Source of the DNA: Flavobacteriaceae bacterium NBU2977
Lineage (GTDB): Bacteria > Bacteroidota > Bacteroidia > Flavobacteriales > Flavobacteriaceae
Direction of reading: 5' to 3'
NCBI GenBank assembly: GCA_019931105.1
Contig: JAIOUW010000001.1
Location: 682,001 to 746,000 of the forward strand
Length of the DNA stretch: 64,000 nucleotides
Position numbers and translations under genes: made by a program. The notes under the pieces are model-generated. The model had not been told where the DNA came from. It worked only from the letters and a program-made list of their open reading frames with translations, and did no database searches. This document shows positions 1-8,021 of the stretch, piece by piece. The first letter of the stretch is position 1; each line of letters starts with the position of its first letter.

Positions 1-1
1 T

Positions 2-1270
2 GAAGCATTGCTAAGGCAGATCAATACCGGTGCCGCTTTAACGGTAAAAGGCACTTTGGTAGAAAGCCAGGGCAAAGGGCAAAATGTTGAAATTCAGGTC
101 AAAGATGTAACCGTTCATGGAGGTGCTGACCCTGAGACATATCCCATTCAACCCAAAAAGCACTCTTTGGAATTTTTAAGGGAAAAAGCCCATCTTCGCG
201 TTCGCACCAACACTTTTGCCGCTGTAATGCGCGTGCGCTCGGCCTTGTCATTTGCCATTCATCAATATTTTAGAAAAAACGGATTCTATTATTTTCACGC
301 CCCCATAATCACTGGATCCGATGCCGAGGGAGCAGGCGAAATGTTCAGGGTAACAACTTTAGATGGAAAAAACCCACCTTTAGATGGCAATGGCAATATT
401 GATTACAAGGAAGATTTTTTTGGAAAGGAGACCAATCTGACCGTCTCTGGCCAATTGGAAGCAGAGGCCTATGCCATGGGCCTTGGCAAGGTATACACCT
501 TCGGACCGACTTTCAGGGCCGAAAATTCGAACACTTCTAGGCACTTGGCCGAGTTTTGGATGATCGAACCAGAAATGGCCTTTTTTGATCTTGATGCCAA
601 TATGGACCTTGCGGAAGATTTCATCAAAAGCGTAATCAAGTATATTCTTGAAAATTGTGAAGATGATCTCGTTTTCCTGGAAAAGCGATTACTCGATGAA
701 GAAAAATCGAAACCTCAGGCCGAACGTAGTGAAATGGCCCTAATCGATAAGTTGAAGTTTATCGTGGAAAACCGTTTCAAAAGGTTGACCTATACCGAAG
801 CAATCGAAATTCTTAAAAATTGCAAGCCCAATAAGAAGAAAAAATTCCAGTATATAATCGAGGAATGGGGAGCGGATCTGCAAAGTGAACATGAGCGTTT
901 TCTCGTCGAAAAGCACTTTAAGTGCCCCGTAATTCTCTTCGATTACCCGGCAAATATTAAGGCCTTTTACATGCGTTTGAACGAAGATGGCAAGACGGTG
1001 CGCGCAATGGATATTTTGTTTCCCGGTATCGGTGAGATCGTTGGCGGATCGCAGCGCGAAGAACGTCTTGACATACTAAAGGAAAAGATGGCGGCCTTGG
1101 ACATACCCGAGAAAGAACTTTGGTGGTACCTTGACCTACGAAAATTCGGTACCGCCGTACATAGTGGTTTTGGCCTTGGTTTTGAAAGATTGGTTCAATT
1201 CGCTACTGGAATGGGAAATATACGGGATGTAATCCCTTTTCCACGAACCCCCCAGAATGCGGAGTTTTGA
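2..1270 (+). CDS. asnS: Asparaginyl-tRNA synthetase, 5' end cut by the window
   Basis: Class IIb aminoacyl-tRNA synthetase that charges tRNA-Asn in the cytoplasm. The frame is open to the left edge, so the true start lies outside the window; about 420 of the usual 460-480 residues are present, beginning inside the N-terminal OB-fold anticodon-binding domain. Motif 2 is seen as [15 protein letters not shown] and motif 3 as [15 protein letters not shown] near the C-terminus, followed by [10 protein letters not shown]. The [14 protein letters not shown] stretch is typical of AsnRS rather than AspRS. It is followed 40 bp later by rpoN on the same strand, a pairing I believe is frequent in Flavobacteriia. 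The identification is secure; only the N-terminus is missing. Confidence 0.97.
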   Translation, partial: EALLRQINTGAALTVKGTLVESQGKGQNVEIQVKDVTVHGGADPETYPIQPKKHSLEFLREKAHLRVRTNTFAAVMRVRSALSFAIHQYFRKNGFYYFHAPIITGSDAEGAGEMFRVTTLDGKNPPLDGNGNIDYKEDFFGKETNLTVSGQLEAEAYAMGLGKVYTFGPTFRAENSNTSRHLAEFWMIEPEMAFFDLDANMDLAEDFIKSVIKYILENCEDDLVFLEKRLLDEEKSKPQAERSEMALIDKLKFIVENRFKRLTYTEAIEILKNCKPNKKKKFQYIIEEWGADLQSEHERFLVEKHFKCPVILFDYPANIKAFYMRLNEDGKTVRAMDILFPGIGEIVGGSQREERLDILKEKMAALDIPEKELWWYLDLRKFGTAVHSGFGLGFERLVQFATGMGNIRDVIPFPRTPQNAEF

Positions 1271-1310
1271 TTTGAATTCGTTAACTTTATAAGGCACTCA
1301 ATCGACCTGT

Positions 1311-2768
1311 ATGCTAAAGCAACATTTACAGTTCAAATTATCTCAAAAGCTATCCCCCCAGCAGATTCAGCTCATGAAGCTGATACAACTTCCTACACAA
1401 GCTTTCGAACAAAGGTTAAAACAAGAACTCGAAGAGAATCCTGCCTTGGAGAGCGGCAAGGATGAATCAGACCTCATCAATGATGACTACGACGACGTAT
1501 TCGAAGGTGAAACGGATAATGAAACCATAACCGCTGAAGACATCAATATCGACGAATATCTCAGCGATGACGAAATACCCGACTATCGCACCAAGGCTAA
1601 CAATTACAGTGCCGACGATGAAGAAAAAAGTGTACCCTATGCAGCGGGTATCTCTTTCAATCAGTACCTTCTAAATCAACTTAACACTGAATATTTGACC
1701 GAGGAGGAATGGGCCATTGCGGAATTTTTGGTGGGTAGCGTTGACGAAAGCGGATATATTCGAAGGCCATTGACCGATATCTTGGACGACCTCGCATTCA
1801 CACAGAACATATATACCGATGAAAAAACCATTGGTAGAATATTGAGAACGGTACAAGAGTTGGACCCCCCAGGGGTAGCGGCCAGGTCTTTGGAGGAGTG
1901 TTTGATAATACAACTTAAACGAAAAGAACCCACACCAAGCGTTCAATTGGCACAGACCATACTTGAAAAATCATTTGAACAGTTTACCAAGAAACACTAT
2001 AAAAAACTAATACAAAAACATAGTATTTCAGAAGTACAATTAAAAGATGCCATATCGGAAATTGAGAAACTGAACCCAAAGCCCGGCGGGTCATATTCAG
2101 GAAACAACCGAATCGTCGAGCATGTCGTGCCCGACTTTTCCATTAAGATCATCGATGGCGAACTCGAACTTTCCCTTAACGGCAGAAACGCCCCCGAACT
2201 TCATGTTTCTAGGGAGTACAGTAATATGTTGAAAGGGTATAAGGATGCCAAGGAGAAATCTAAATCGCAAAAAGATACTGTACAGTTCATCAAGCAAAAA
2301 TTAGATGCGGCAAAGTGGTTTATCGACGCGATACGCCAAAGGCAGCAGACCCTTTTTATTACGATGAACGCCATCATGCAATATCAGAAAGAATATTTCT
2401 TGACCGGAGATGAGCGCAACCTTCGCCCCATGATATTGAAGGATATTGCCGATGAAATACATATGGATGTTTCAACCGTCAGTAGGGTGGCAAACAGCAA
2501 ATATGTCGATACGCCCTACGGGACCAAATTGATCAAGGAATACTTTTCTGAGTCAATGAAAAATGACCAGGGAGAAGATGTCTCTACCAAAGAAATAAAG
2601 AAAATTCTTGAAACCGTCATCGGTGAGGAGAACAAAAAGAAGCCACTTACCGATGATAAACTGGCCTCCATATTAAAAGAAAAAGGATATCCTATCGCGC
2701 GAAGAACTGTTGCCAAATACAGGGAGCAACTAGATATTCCCGTGGCACGGTTGAGAAAGCAAATCTGA
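1311..2768 (+). CDS. rpoN: RNA polymerase sigma-54 factor
   Basis: Alternative sigma factor that recognises -24/-12 promoters and needs AAA+ enhancer-binding proteins. The 485-residue protein has the Gln/Leu-rich activator-interacting region I at the N-terminus (LSQKLSPQQIQLMKLIQLP), an acidic spacer at about residues 50-110, the core-binding region, a helix-turn-helix around residues 381-400 (IADEIHMDVSTVSRVANSKY) and the RpoN box ARRTVAKYRE at 463-472 that reads the -24 element. Its length is normal for the family. The TGA stop overlaps the ATG of the next gene by one base (TGATG), which suggests translational coupling. Confidence 0.97.
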   Translation: MLKQHLQFKLSQKLSPQQIQLMKLIQLPTQAFEQRLKQELEENPALESGKDESDLINDDYDDVFEGETDNETITAEDINIDEYLSDDEIPDYRTKANNYSADDEEKSVPYAAGISFNQYLLNQLNTEYLTEEEWAIAEFLVGSVDESGYIRRPLTDILDDLAFTQNIYTDEKTIGRILRTVQELDPPGVAARSLEECLIIQLKRKEPTPSVQLAQTILEKSFEQFTKKHYKKLIQKHSISEVQLKDAISEIEKLNPKPGGSYSGNNRIVEHVVPDFSIKIIDGELELSLNGRNAPELHVSREYSNMLKGYKDAKEKSKSQKDTVQFIKQKLDAAKWFIDAIRQRQQTLFITMNAIMQYQKEYFLTGDERNLRPMILKDIADEIHMDVSTVSRVANSKYVDTPYGTKLIKEYFSESMKNDQGEDVSTKEIKKILETVIGEENKKKPLTDDKLASILKEKGYPIARRTVAKYREQLDIPVARLRKQI

Positions 2769-3373
2769 TGGGGAAGTTTCTAAAGTTGGTTTCATTGGTG
2801 TTCCATCCACTTTTTGTTCCGATTGTGGGTACTTTGACCTATTTTATCATTACCCCTAAATATAGTCCCCTCGAAATTCAGGGAGGCAATGTTCTCCCTA
2901 TTTTTATTCTCACGGTTATCATCCCAATAATTTCATTTTTAATCCTGAGAAATCTAGGTTTGGTCACCAACATTCATATCCCCGATATTCGTGAAAGAAA
3001 ATATCCGCTGTACATCAATATCCTACTCTTGTTCTTGATCCTGTACAAAGTGATCCCGAATAATTACATTGTGGAGCTATACTATTTTTTTTTAGGGCTC
3101 ATCGCCGCTTCCATGACCGCCTTATTGTTGTTGTTTCTCAATCTTAAATGTAGCATGCACTTAATGGGCATGGGCAGCCTATTGATGTTCATGATTAGCC
3201 TGAGTGTTCATTTTGAAATCAACATAACCATAGCCTTGAGCATAATAACCTTGTTGACGGGACTTGTGGCCAGTTCAAGACTTTATCTAAAGGCACATTC
3301 CAAGGCCGAATTGTTCATCGGGCTCTGTATCGGTATGACCACTCAATTGTTGACCGTCAAATTTTGGTTATAA
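2768..3373 (+). CDS. Six-helix membrane protein with degenerate PAP2-like motifs
   Basis: A 201-residue integral membrane protein with about six hydrophobic segments and no signal peptide. It starts on the last base of the rpoN stop codon, so the two are probably translated together. Three short motifs lie in the order and spacing of PAP2-type phosphatases: RERKYP in the first third, KCSMH in the middle (compare PSGH), and SRLYLKAHSKAE (SRx5Hx3E; the family has D in the last position). The substitutions suggest either a divergent lipid-phosphate phosphatase or an inactive relative. The function is unknown; the PAP2 link is my inference from motif layout. Confidence 0.85.
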   Translation: MGKFLKLVSLVFHPLFVPIVGTLTYFIITPKYSPLEIQGGNVLPIFILTVIIPIISFLILRNLGLVTNIHIPDIRERKYPLYINILLLFLILYKVIPNNYIVELYYFFLGLIAASMTALLLLFLNLKCSMHLMGMGSLLMFMISLSVHFEINITIALSIITLLTGLVASSRLYLKAHSKAELFIGLCIGMTTQLLTVKFWL

Positions 3374-3392
3374 AACTAGGTTTCAGTCCAAT

Positions 3393-3890
3393 TTAATTAT
3401 CGGTTTTTCTTAAATTCATAAAAGCATCGCCATCGTAGGTCGTATAATTTACCTTTAATGCGTTTACTTTACGCAACTCTTGTTTAATGTCCGATATCAG
3501 ACCCATACCTGTACGCTTATCAACTTTTAGTGAAATGGTGGCATATGGCCTTAAATGTGCTGGCATCTTGCCAATCTGTTCGAGCACATAGGTACCAATA
3601 TCGCTCACTTCGGCATATTTGTCGTTCAATTGAATTTTTGGTTCGGATCCGAAAACTGCGCTATATTTTTCTGTAGGTCTCCCCACATGAATATAGATGA
3701 TGCGATCTTTCTTTTCCATTTTTTTGACCTCACTGGCATTGGGCAGTTCATTGGCGACTTTCAATGTTGAATCTTTCATAACCGTTACCGTCATAAAAAA
3801 GAACAGAAGCATAAAAACAATATCTGGAAGTGAAGCGGTAGACACTGGAGGAACTCCGCCATCTGTCTTGTTGGAATATTTTATCATCAT
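3393..3890 (-). CDS. ExbD-type biopolymer transport protein, second pair, short form
   Basis: A 165-residue ExbD/TolR family protein: a short cytoplasmic N-terminus, one transmembrane helix (about residues 23-42, LPDIVFMLLFFFMTVTVM) that carries the conserved Asp used for proton coupling, and a periplasmic domain. It is a clear paralogue of the protein at 5447-5929: the helix and the segment GLISDIKQELRKVNALKVNY are nearly identical. It lies 8 bp downstream of the long-form ExbD at 3899-4507, so the two are cotranscribed. No ExbB accompanies this pair, so it would have to use the ExbB encoded at 7028-7777 or a distant one. Confidence 0.93.
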   Translation of the reverse strand: MMIKYSNKTDGGVPPVSTASLPDIVFMLLFFFMTVTVMKDSTLKVANELPNASEVKKMEKKDRIIYIHVGRPTEKYSAVFGSEPKIQLNDKYAEVSDIGTYVLEQIGKMPAHLRPYATISLKVDKRTGMGLISDIKQELRKVNALKVNYTTYDGDAFMNLRKTDN

Positions 3891-3898
3891 GTATTGGT

Positions 3899-4507
3899 TT
3901 ATTTGATTTCGGCCTCCGATAATTTTTGTGGATAGCGTCTTTTGATAGTTTCAATTTTCTCTTTAAGTTTTGCCTTTCTACCCTTTGAGGTGACATTGAG
4001 GTATTCAGATTCCATATCGGTATATTTTACCCCATATAATTTTAACGCTTCTCGATTTCTCAATTGATTATAGGCACCGACCAATTCGTTTTGTATGGCT
4101 ATAAAGGTGGCATAACCAGTATCCCGTTCGCTGCTAAGCGAAATAACCGCTTTGTTCGGGTTTTCGGAAGAAAATACACTTCTTTCCCCCTGACAATAAT
4201 CACAATAGTGCTCTGAGTCTAGAGTAGCACCTCCATTATCGATAAATGCGACTGCGATCCTTCTTAAATCAGTAATATCAACCAATTCATTATCGACGAG
4301 AATCTCATTATTGTGATTGACCTGTACGAGTAGTATGTTTTTATCATTATAGGGCAATGGCGGCGATATATCAATCGGCGAAAGCATACGATTAAAACCG
4401 ACATCGGTCTCGATACTGGTGGTCACTAAAAAGAAAATCAATAATAAAAATGCGATATCGGCCATTGAGCCCGCATTTACCCCTGGTGTTTCTCCCCTGT
4501 TTTTCAT
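3899..4507 (-). CDS. ExbD-type biopolymer transport protein, second pair, long form with CxxC
   Basis: A 202-residue ExbD/TolR family protein with a transmembrane helix at about residues 14-31 (MADIAFLLLIFFLVTTSIET). I chose the ATG at 4507 over the upstream ATG at 4585 because it gives exactly the length of the paralogue at 5956-6564 and begins with a matching N-terminus (MKNRGETPGVNAGSMADIAF against MPRRAGAPEVNAGSMADIAF). The periplasmic domain has an insert carrying C102-x-x-C105 (CDYC). The paralogue has CTYC at the same place, so a disulfide or metal site in this ExbD subtype is likely. The gene precedes the short-form ExbD. Confidence 0.92.
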   Translation of the reverse strand: MKNRGETPGVNAGSMADIAFLLLIFFLVTTSIETDVGFNRMLSPIDISPPLPYNDKNILLVQVNHNNEILVDNELVDITDLRRIAVAFIDNGGATLDSEHYCDYCQGERSVFSSENPNKAVISLSSERDTGYATFIAIQNELVGAYNQLRNREALKLYGVKYTDMESEYLNVTSKGRKAKLKEKIETIKRRYPQKLSEAEIK

Positions 4508-4682
4508 ACTTAAGTGGTTTATGTATTGGACAATACTATTTTTGCCCGCCAGGCAGGTGTTGAAAACATGTGAATTCTGGGGCACTAAATGTTGCTCTAG
4601 GAAGGAAAGGTTGTTTTAAGGGAACATTTACCAAGCATTTCCCAACCAAAAAGTAGCAACTTTCGTGCCACGACCACTAATA

Positions 4683-5363
4683 TTAAAGGATATAAAATAT
4701 GAAACCTACACGCAAAGGCTTCATTTCAATGGGTTCACCGTCAATGGTGATATCATCCTTAAAAATGCTACTCAAGGCATAATAGACGTGGGCGTTGAAA
4801 GTATTCCATCCAAAACTGAATGTCAACCCATATTGAAATTGGCGCACATCGCCGTTGGAGAACGATATTTTTTCACTTTCGGTAACAAATTTTGACCTAC
4901 TTGCAAAAACATATCCCAATTTCACCCCGGTATATATTCTCCAAAACTTATATTCTTCGAGAGTGGAGTTTCTCCAACGATACTCTATCGGAAGTTCAAT
5001 CAAGTGGTTTTCTATCTTACTTCTCTTAAGATCCACATTACTACCTACCGGGGAATAAGTAATAACACCGTTGATTTCCTCAGCTTTCATATTTGAATAA
5101 TAGGAATTGACAGCATAGCCCAAACCTAATCCAAATGCCCTTGTTCTGCTCCGATTGATGGGAAAATCCCTGACTAGACCACCTTGAAGGCCATATGATA
5201 AGTTACGCTGGGTAATATCGTTGGGTTTGTTCCTAACAAAATTATAGGTAATGCCCACATAGAATTGATCTTCCAAATAATTAGTATCGAGCGGTTTCGA
5301 AATACCTTGGGCAGACACCTGAGAGGCACAATAAAGAAGTAAGATTGAGAAAACAAATCTCAT
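4683..5363 (-). CDS. PorT-family outer-membrane beta-barrel protein
   Basis: A 226-residue protein with an N-terminal signal peptide (RFVFSILLLYCASQVSAQ) and alternating beta-strand patterns that end in an aromatic-rich strand (LRVGFIFYIL), as expected of a small outer-membrane barrel. It resembles PorT/SprT proteins of Bacteroidota (FYVGITYNFV, YGLQGGLVRDFPINR, HLIELPIEYRWR, YTGVKLGYVFASRSKF). PorT is needed for type IX secretion in some relatives, but the family also has members without that role, so I do not assign the symbol. It sits between two ExbD pairs on the same strand, downstream of a terminator-like hairpin at 5393-5424, and may be cotranscribed with the second pair. Confidence 0.85.
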   Translation of the reverse strand: MRFVFSILLLYCASQVSAQGISKPLDTNYLEDQFYVGITYNFVRNKPNDITQRNLSYGLQGGLVRDFPINRSRTRAFGLGLGYAVNSYYSNMKAEEINGVITYSPVGSNVDLKRSKIENHLIELPIEYRWRNSTLEEYKFWRIYTGVKLGYVFASRSKFVTESEKISFSNGDVRQFQYGLTFSFGWNTFNAHVYYALSSIFKDDITIDGEPIEMKPLRVGFIFYIL

Positions 5364-5392
5364 AGTATTAAAGTTACAACAATTGATAGCAC

Positions 5393-5424
5393 AAAAAAAC
5401 GCTCCAAATAAATATTTAGAGCGT
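5393..5424 (-). terminator. Rho-independent terminator after the ExbB-ExbD-ExbD operon
   Basis: On the minus strand the arms ACGCTC and GAGCGT flank an AT-rich middle that can pair further, followed by seven T residues. It lies just downstream of the ExbD stop at 5447 and upstream of the PorT-like gene. It should end the first ExbB/ExbD transcript and separate it from the PorT-like gene and second ExbD pair. Confidence 0.75.
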
Positions 5425-5446
5425 CTTTGGTTCTTTAATAACTAAT

Positions 5447-5929
5447 TTAATTGATGTTGTTGAAGGCATCGCCTTCATACGTAGTGTAGTTCACCTTTAA
5501 GGCATTGACCTTACGCAATTCCTGTTTAATGTCAGATATCAATCCCATATTTGCATTCTTATCGACCTTAAGTGAAGTGGTCAATACATTTTGAAGTTCT
5601 TGGGCCTTTTTGGCACGTTCCATCAAAATAAAATCACCGACCTCCGAAGGGCTTGCAAACTTATCGTTCAACTGAATCTTCGGCTCACTACCGAATGTAC
5701 TTTGATATTCTTGGGTAGGGGCACCCACGTAAATGGTGATTACCCTATCCTTTTTCTCAAGCTTTTTTATTTCACTGGCATTCGGCAAAGTATTCTCTAC
5801 TTTGACCGTACTGTCTTTCATTACCGTTACGGTCATGAAAAAGAACAAAAGCATGAAAACGATATCAGGCAAAGAGGCAGTCGATACCGCAGGTAGCTCT
5901 CCACTCTTTTTCTTGGCAAATTTTGACAT
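5447..5929 (-). CDS. exbD: ExbD-type biopolymer transport protein, first pair, short form
   Basis: A 160-residue ExbD/TolR family protein and stator partner of ExbB in the inner membrane, which couples the proton gradient to TonB-dependent outer-membrane transport. It has one transmembrane helix around residues 20-40 (LPDIVFMLLFFFMTVTVMKD) with the conserved Asp, then a periplasmic domain ending in KQELRKVNALKVNYTTYEGDAF. It is the last gene of an operon with ExbB (7028-7777), a four-helix membrane protein and the long ExbD. The intergenic gap to the long ExbD is 26 bp, and a terminator hairpin follows. Confidence 0.94.
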   Translation of the reverse strand: MSKFAKKKSGELPAVSTASLPDIVFMLLFFFMTVTVMKDSTVKVENTLPNASEIKKLEKKDRVITIYVGAPTQEYQSTFGSEPKIQLNDKFASPSEVGDFILMERAKKAQELQNVLTTSLKVDKNANMGLISDIKQELRKVNALKVNYTTYEGDAFNNIN

Positions 5930-5955
5930 AATATTATCTTCTTTATAAAAATCGT

Positions 5956-6564
5956 TTAATTCGACGTAGAAGTTTCCGCCTCGGAAAACTTTTGAGGGAA
6001 CAAATCTTGAATTCTTTTCACCTTCTCCTTTAGTTCGTCCCTAACGCCGCTCGGTGTTTCCGGATTAAGATACGTCGCCTCCATGTCGGTAAAATCTTGA
6101 CCATATAAGCGTTGTGCCTCACGATTTCGCAAGTCGTTATATGCACCCACAATTTCGTTTTGAACCGTAATATAGGTACCGTACTTGGTCTCCCTATCAT
6201 TTTTTAAGGAAATAATGGCCTTGGTGGGATTATCTGAAGATTCCGCATCTTTCTTGCCCTTACAATAGGTACATGTACCATCACCATTATTGTCCAGGAA
6301 ATCCATTGCCTTAACTCTAAGCTCTTTGAGGCCTATTATATTATCATCGGCGAGCAATTGACCATTTTTATTGATCAATACCTGAAATATATTTTTCTGC
6401 TTGATAATAACATCCTCTTCCGGTGGTTCAATCGGCGGCAACATACGGTCCAAACCTGCGTCAGTCTCAATCGTGGTGGTCACCAAGAAAAAGATCAACA
6501 ACAAGAATGCGATGTCGGCCATCGAACCGGCGTTTACTTCTGGTGCTCCTGCTCTTCTAGGCAT
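5956..6564 (-). CDS. exbD: ExbD-type biopolymer transport protein, first pair, long form with CxxC
   Basis: A 202-residue ExbD/TolR protein with a transmembrane helix at about residues 14-31 (MADIAFLLLIFFLVTTTIET) and a periplasmic domain that is longer than a classical ExbD (about 140 residues). The extra segment has C98-x-x-C101 (CTYC) next to a Lys-rich loop, and the paralogue at 3899-4507 keeps both cysteines. It lies 7 bp downstream of the four-helix membrane protein at 6572-7003. Bacteroidota commonly have two ExbD-like proteins per ExbB; the CxxC is the unusual part. Confidence 0.94.
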   Translation of the reverse strand: MPRRAGAPEVNAGSMADIAFLLLIFFLVTTTIETDAGLDRMLPPIEPPEEDVIIKQKNIFQVLINKNGQLLADDNIIGLKELRVKAMDFLDNNGDGTCTYCKGKKDAESSDNPTKAIISLKNDRETKYGTYITVQNEIVGAYNDLRNREAQRLYGQDFTDMEATYLNPETPSGVRDELKEKVKRIQDLFPQKFSEAETSTSN

Positions 6565-6571
6565 AATTTTA

Positions 6572-7003
6572 TTATTTACTGGTCATTTTTTTCAAGCCTC
6601 CATATAACATTGCCCCTACGGCAACAATGGTAAGGATAAAGAACACATTCAGTCCCATTCCAATCTTCTTGACAGTAGATTCATTCGACATGGCCATATA
6701 TTCATCGGCAACGTCGGTACCACTAGACAATACATAAGAAATAATAACGACCACTGCCAAGCCCGCCACTCCGAAAAGTGTTCTTTTCAAACCGGCTGGA
6801 TTGGAGAATACGTTCTTTAATCCGAAGATCAAACTTGCGGCGACAGCGATTGCCAATAGAATATAGGTTATCCAGAACATGGCGTTCATCGCACCGCTTT
6901 GAGCGGCCTCGTTGGCAGGCATCTCTTTTTCGGGCAACATAAACCACAGTACCGCACCTATCAGACCCAATACTATTAATGCTATTTTAACTATTTTGTA
7001 CAT
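6572..7003 (-). CDS. Small four-helix inner-membrane protein of the ExbB operon
   Basis: A 143-residue protein of unknown function with hydrophobic segments at about residues 5-23, 42-64, 78-98 and 115-138, and short polar loops. The N-terminus (MYKIVKIALIVLGLIGAVLWF) reads as a membrane anchor. It lies between ExbB and the long ExbD with gaps of 24 and 7 bp, so it is very probably made with the energy-transducing complex. I know of no function for it; a fourth subunit or assembly factor is the simplest guess from position. It is not an ExbB, since it lacks the long cytoplasmic loop. Confidence 0.88.
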   Translation of the reverse strand: MYKIVKIALIVLGLIGAVLWFMLPEKEMPANEAAQSGAMNAMFWITYILLAIAVAASLIFGLKNVFSNPAGLKRTLFGVAGLAVVVIISYVLSSGTDVADEYMAMSNESTVKKIGMGLNVFFILTIVAVGAMLYGGLKKMTSK

Positions 7004-7027
7004 AATATTTTTGGTATTAAGTCAGAC

Positions 7028-7777
7028 TTATTTTTTATGGTCTACCAACATATCGATCAATGAAATCGAAGAATCTTCCATATCATTGACGATACTATCG
7101 ATCTTTGCAATGATATAGTTGTAAAAGATTTGAAGGATAATGGCCGTAATAAGACCGAATACCGTAGTCAATAAGGCCACCTGAATGTCACCCGCAATAA
7201 GTGAGGCACTTAAGTTACCGACGGCACTAATCTTTTGGAAGGCCTGAATCATACCGATTACCGTACCCATGAACCCAAGCATCGGGGCAATGGCAATGAA
7301 CAAGGACAACCAAGACACATTTTTCTCTAATTGGCCCATTTGAACACCTCCATAGGCAACAACCGCTTTTTCGGCATTGTCAACTCCTTCGCCAGCCCTA
7401 TCCAATCCTTGGTAATAAATCGATGCAACGGGGCCTTTTGTATTTCTGCATACTTCTTTTGCGGCTTCAATACCTCCTGAAGCCAATGCATCCTCAACTT
7501 GCTGCTTCAACTTGGTCGTATTGGTGCTGGCCATATTCAAGTAAATGATACGCTCGATGGCCACCGCCAAACCGAGAATCAAACACAAAAGAACAATACC
7601 CATAAACCCGGCACCTCCCTGAATGAACATTTCCTTTAATACTTGAGTAAAGCCTTTCTCGGCTTCCGGCGCCGCATCTTGCAAAACCATCATCGCCGAA
7701 GTAGCTTTTGCACTTACTGTATTTGTACCTGCTACAAATAACCCAGCCGTTGCCAGGATAGAGAATAATTTTTTCAT
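7028..7777 (-). CDS. exbB: MotA/TolQ/ExbB-type proton channel protein
   Basis: A 249-residue inner-membrane stator protein. It has a signal-like N-terminus (residues 1-23), a transmembrane helix at about 58-78 (GFMGIVLLCLILGLAVAIER), a cytoplasmic loop, then two helices at about 155-180 and 195-220. The conserved stretch APMLGFMGTVIGMIQAF is typical of the MotA_ExbB domain. It is the first gene of the operon exbB - membrane protein - exbD - exbD and is expected to power TonB-dependent receptors such as the one at 27781-30180. About 85 bp separate it from the tRNA-Ser gene upstream. Confidence 0.95.
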   Translation of the reverse strand: MKKLFSILATAGLFVAGTNTVSAKATSAMMVLQDAAPEAEKGFTQVLKEMFIQGGAGFMGIVLLCLILGLAVAIERIIYLNMASTNTTKLKQQVEDALASGGIEAAKEVCRNTKGPVASIYYQGLDRAGEGVDNAEKAVVAYGGVQMGQLEKNVSWLSLFIAIAPMLGFMGTVIGMIQAFQKISAVGNLSASLIAGDIQVALLTTVFGLITAIILQIFYNYIIAKIDSIVNDMEDSSISLIDMLVDHKK

Positions 7778-7864
7778 TTTTTCAAACTTAAATTAGTTAG
7801 TTAATAAAGAATAAGGTTTAAAGATAAAAAAAAAACGTAATAAACAAAGTAAAACGATTCGTTG

Positions 7865-7952
7865 CAGAGAGGAAGGGATTCGAACCCTCGATACACTTTT
7901 GGTGTATACACACTTTCCAGGCGTGCGCCTTCGACCACTCGGCCACCTCTCT
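7865..7952 (-). tRNA. tRNA-Ser (anticodon GGA)
   Basis: An 88-nt class II tRNA. The acceptor arms AGAGAGG and CCTCTCT pair fully, with G as discriminator. The anticodon arm CACGC-CTGGAAA-GTGTG has one G-T pair and the anticodon GGA at 7916-7918. It has the long variable arm expected of tRNA-Ser and a T-arm loop TTCGAAT. CCA is not encoded. It reads UCC and UCU codons. Confidence 0.96.
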
Positions 7953-8021
7953 AAGTTAGCCTTTTAAGGGTTGCCCAAATAACGAAAAAAATATTAGTTG
8001 AAGAAATTAAAGCCGGTATTT

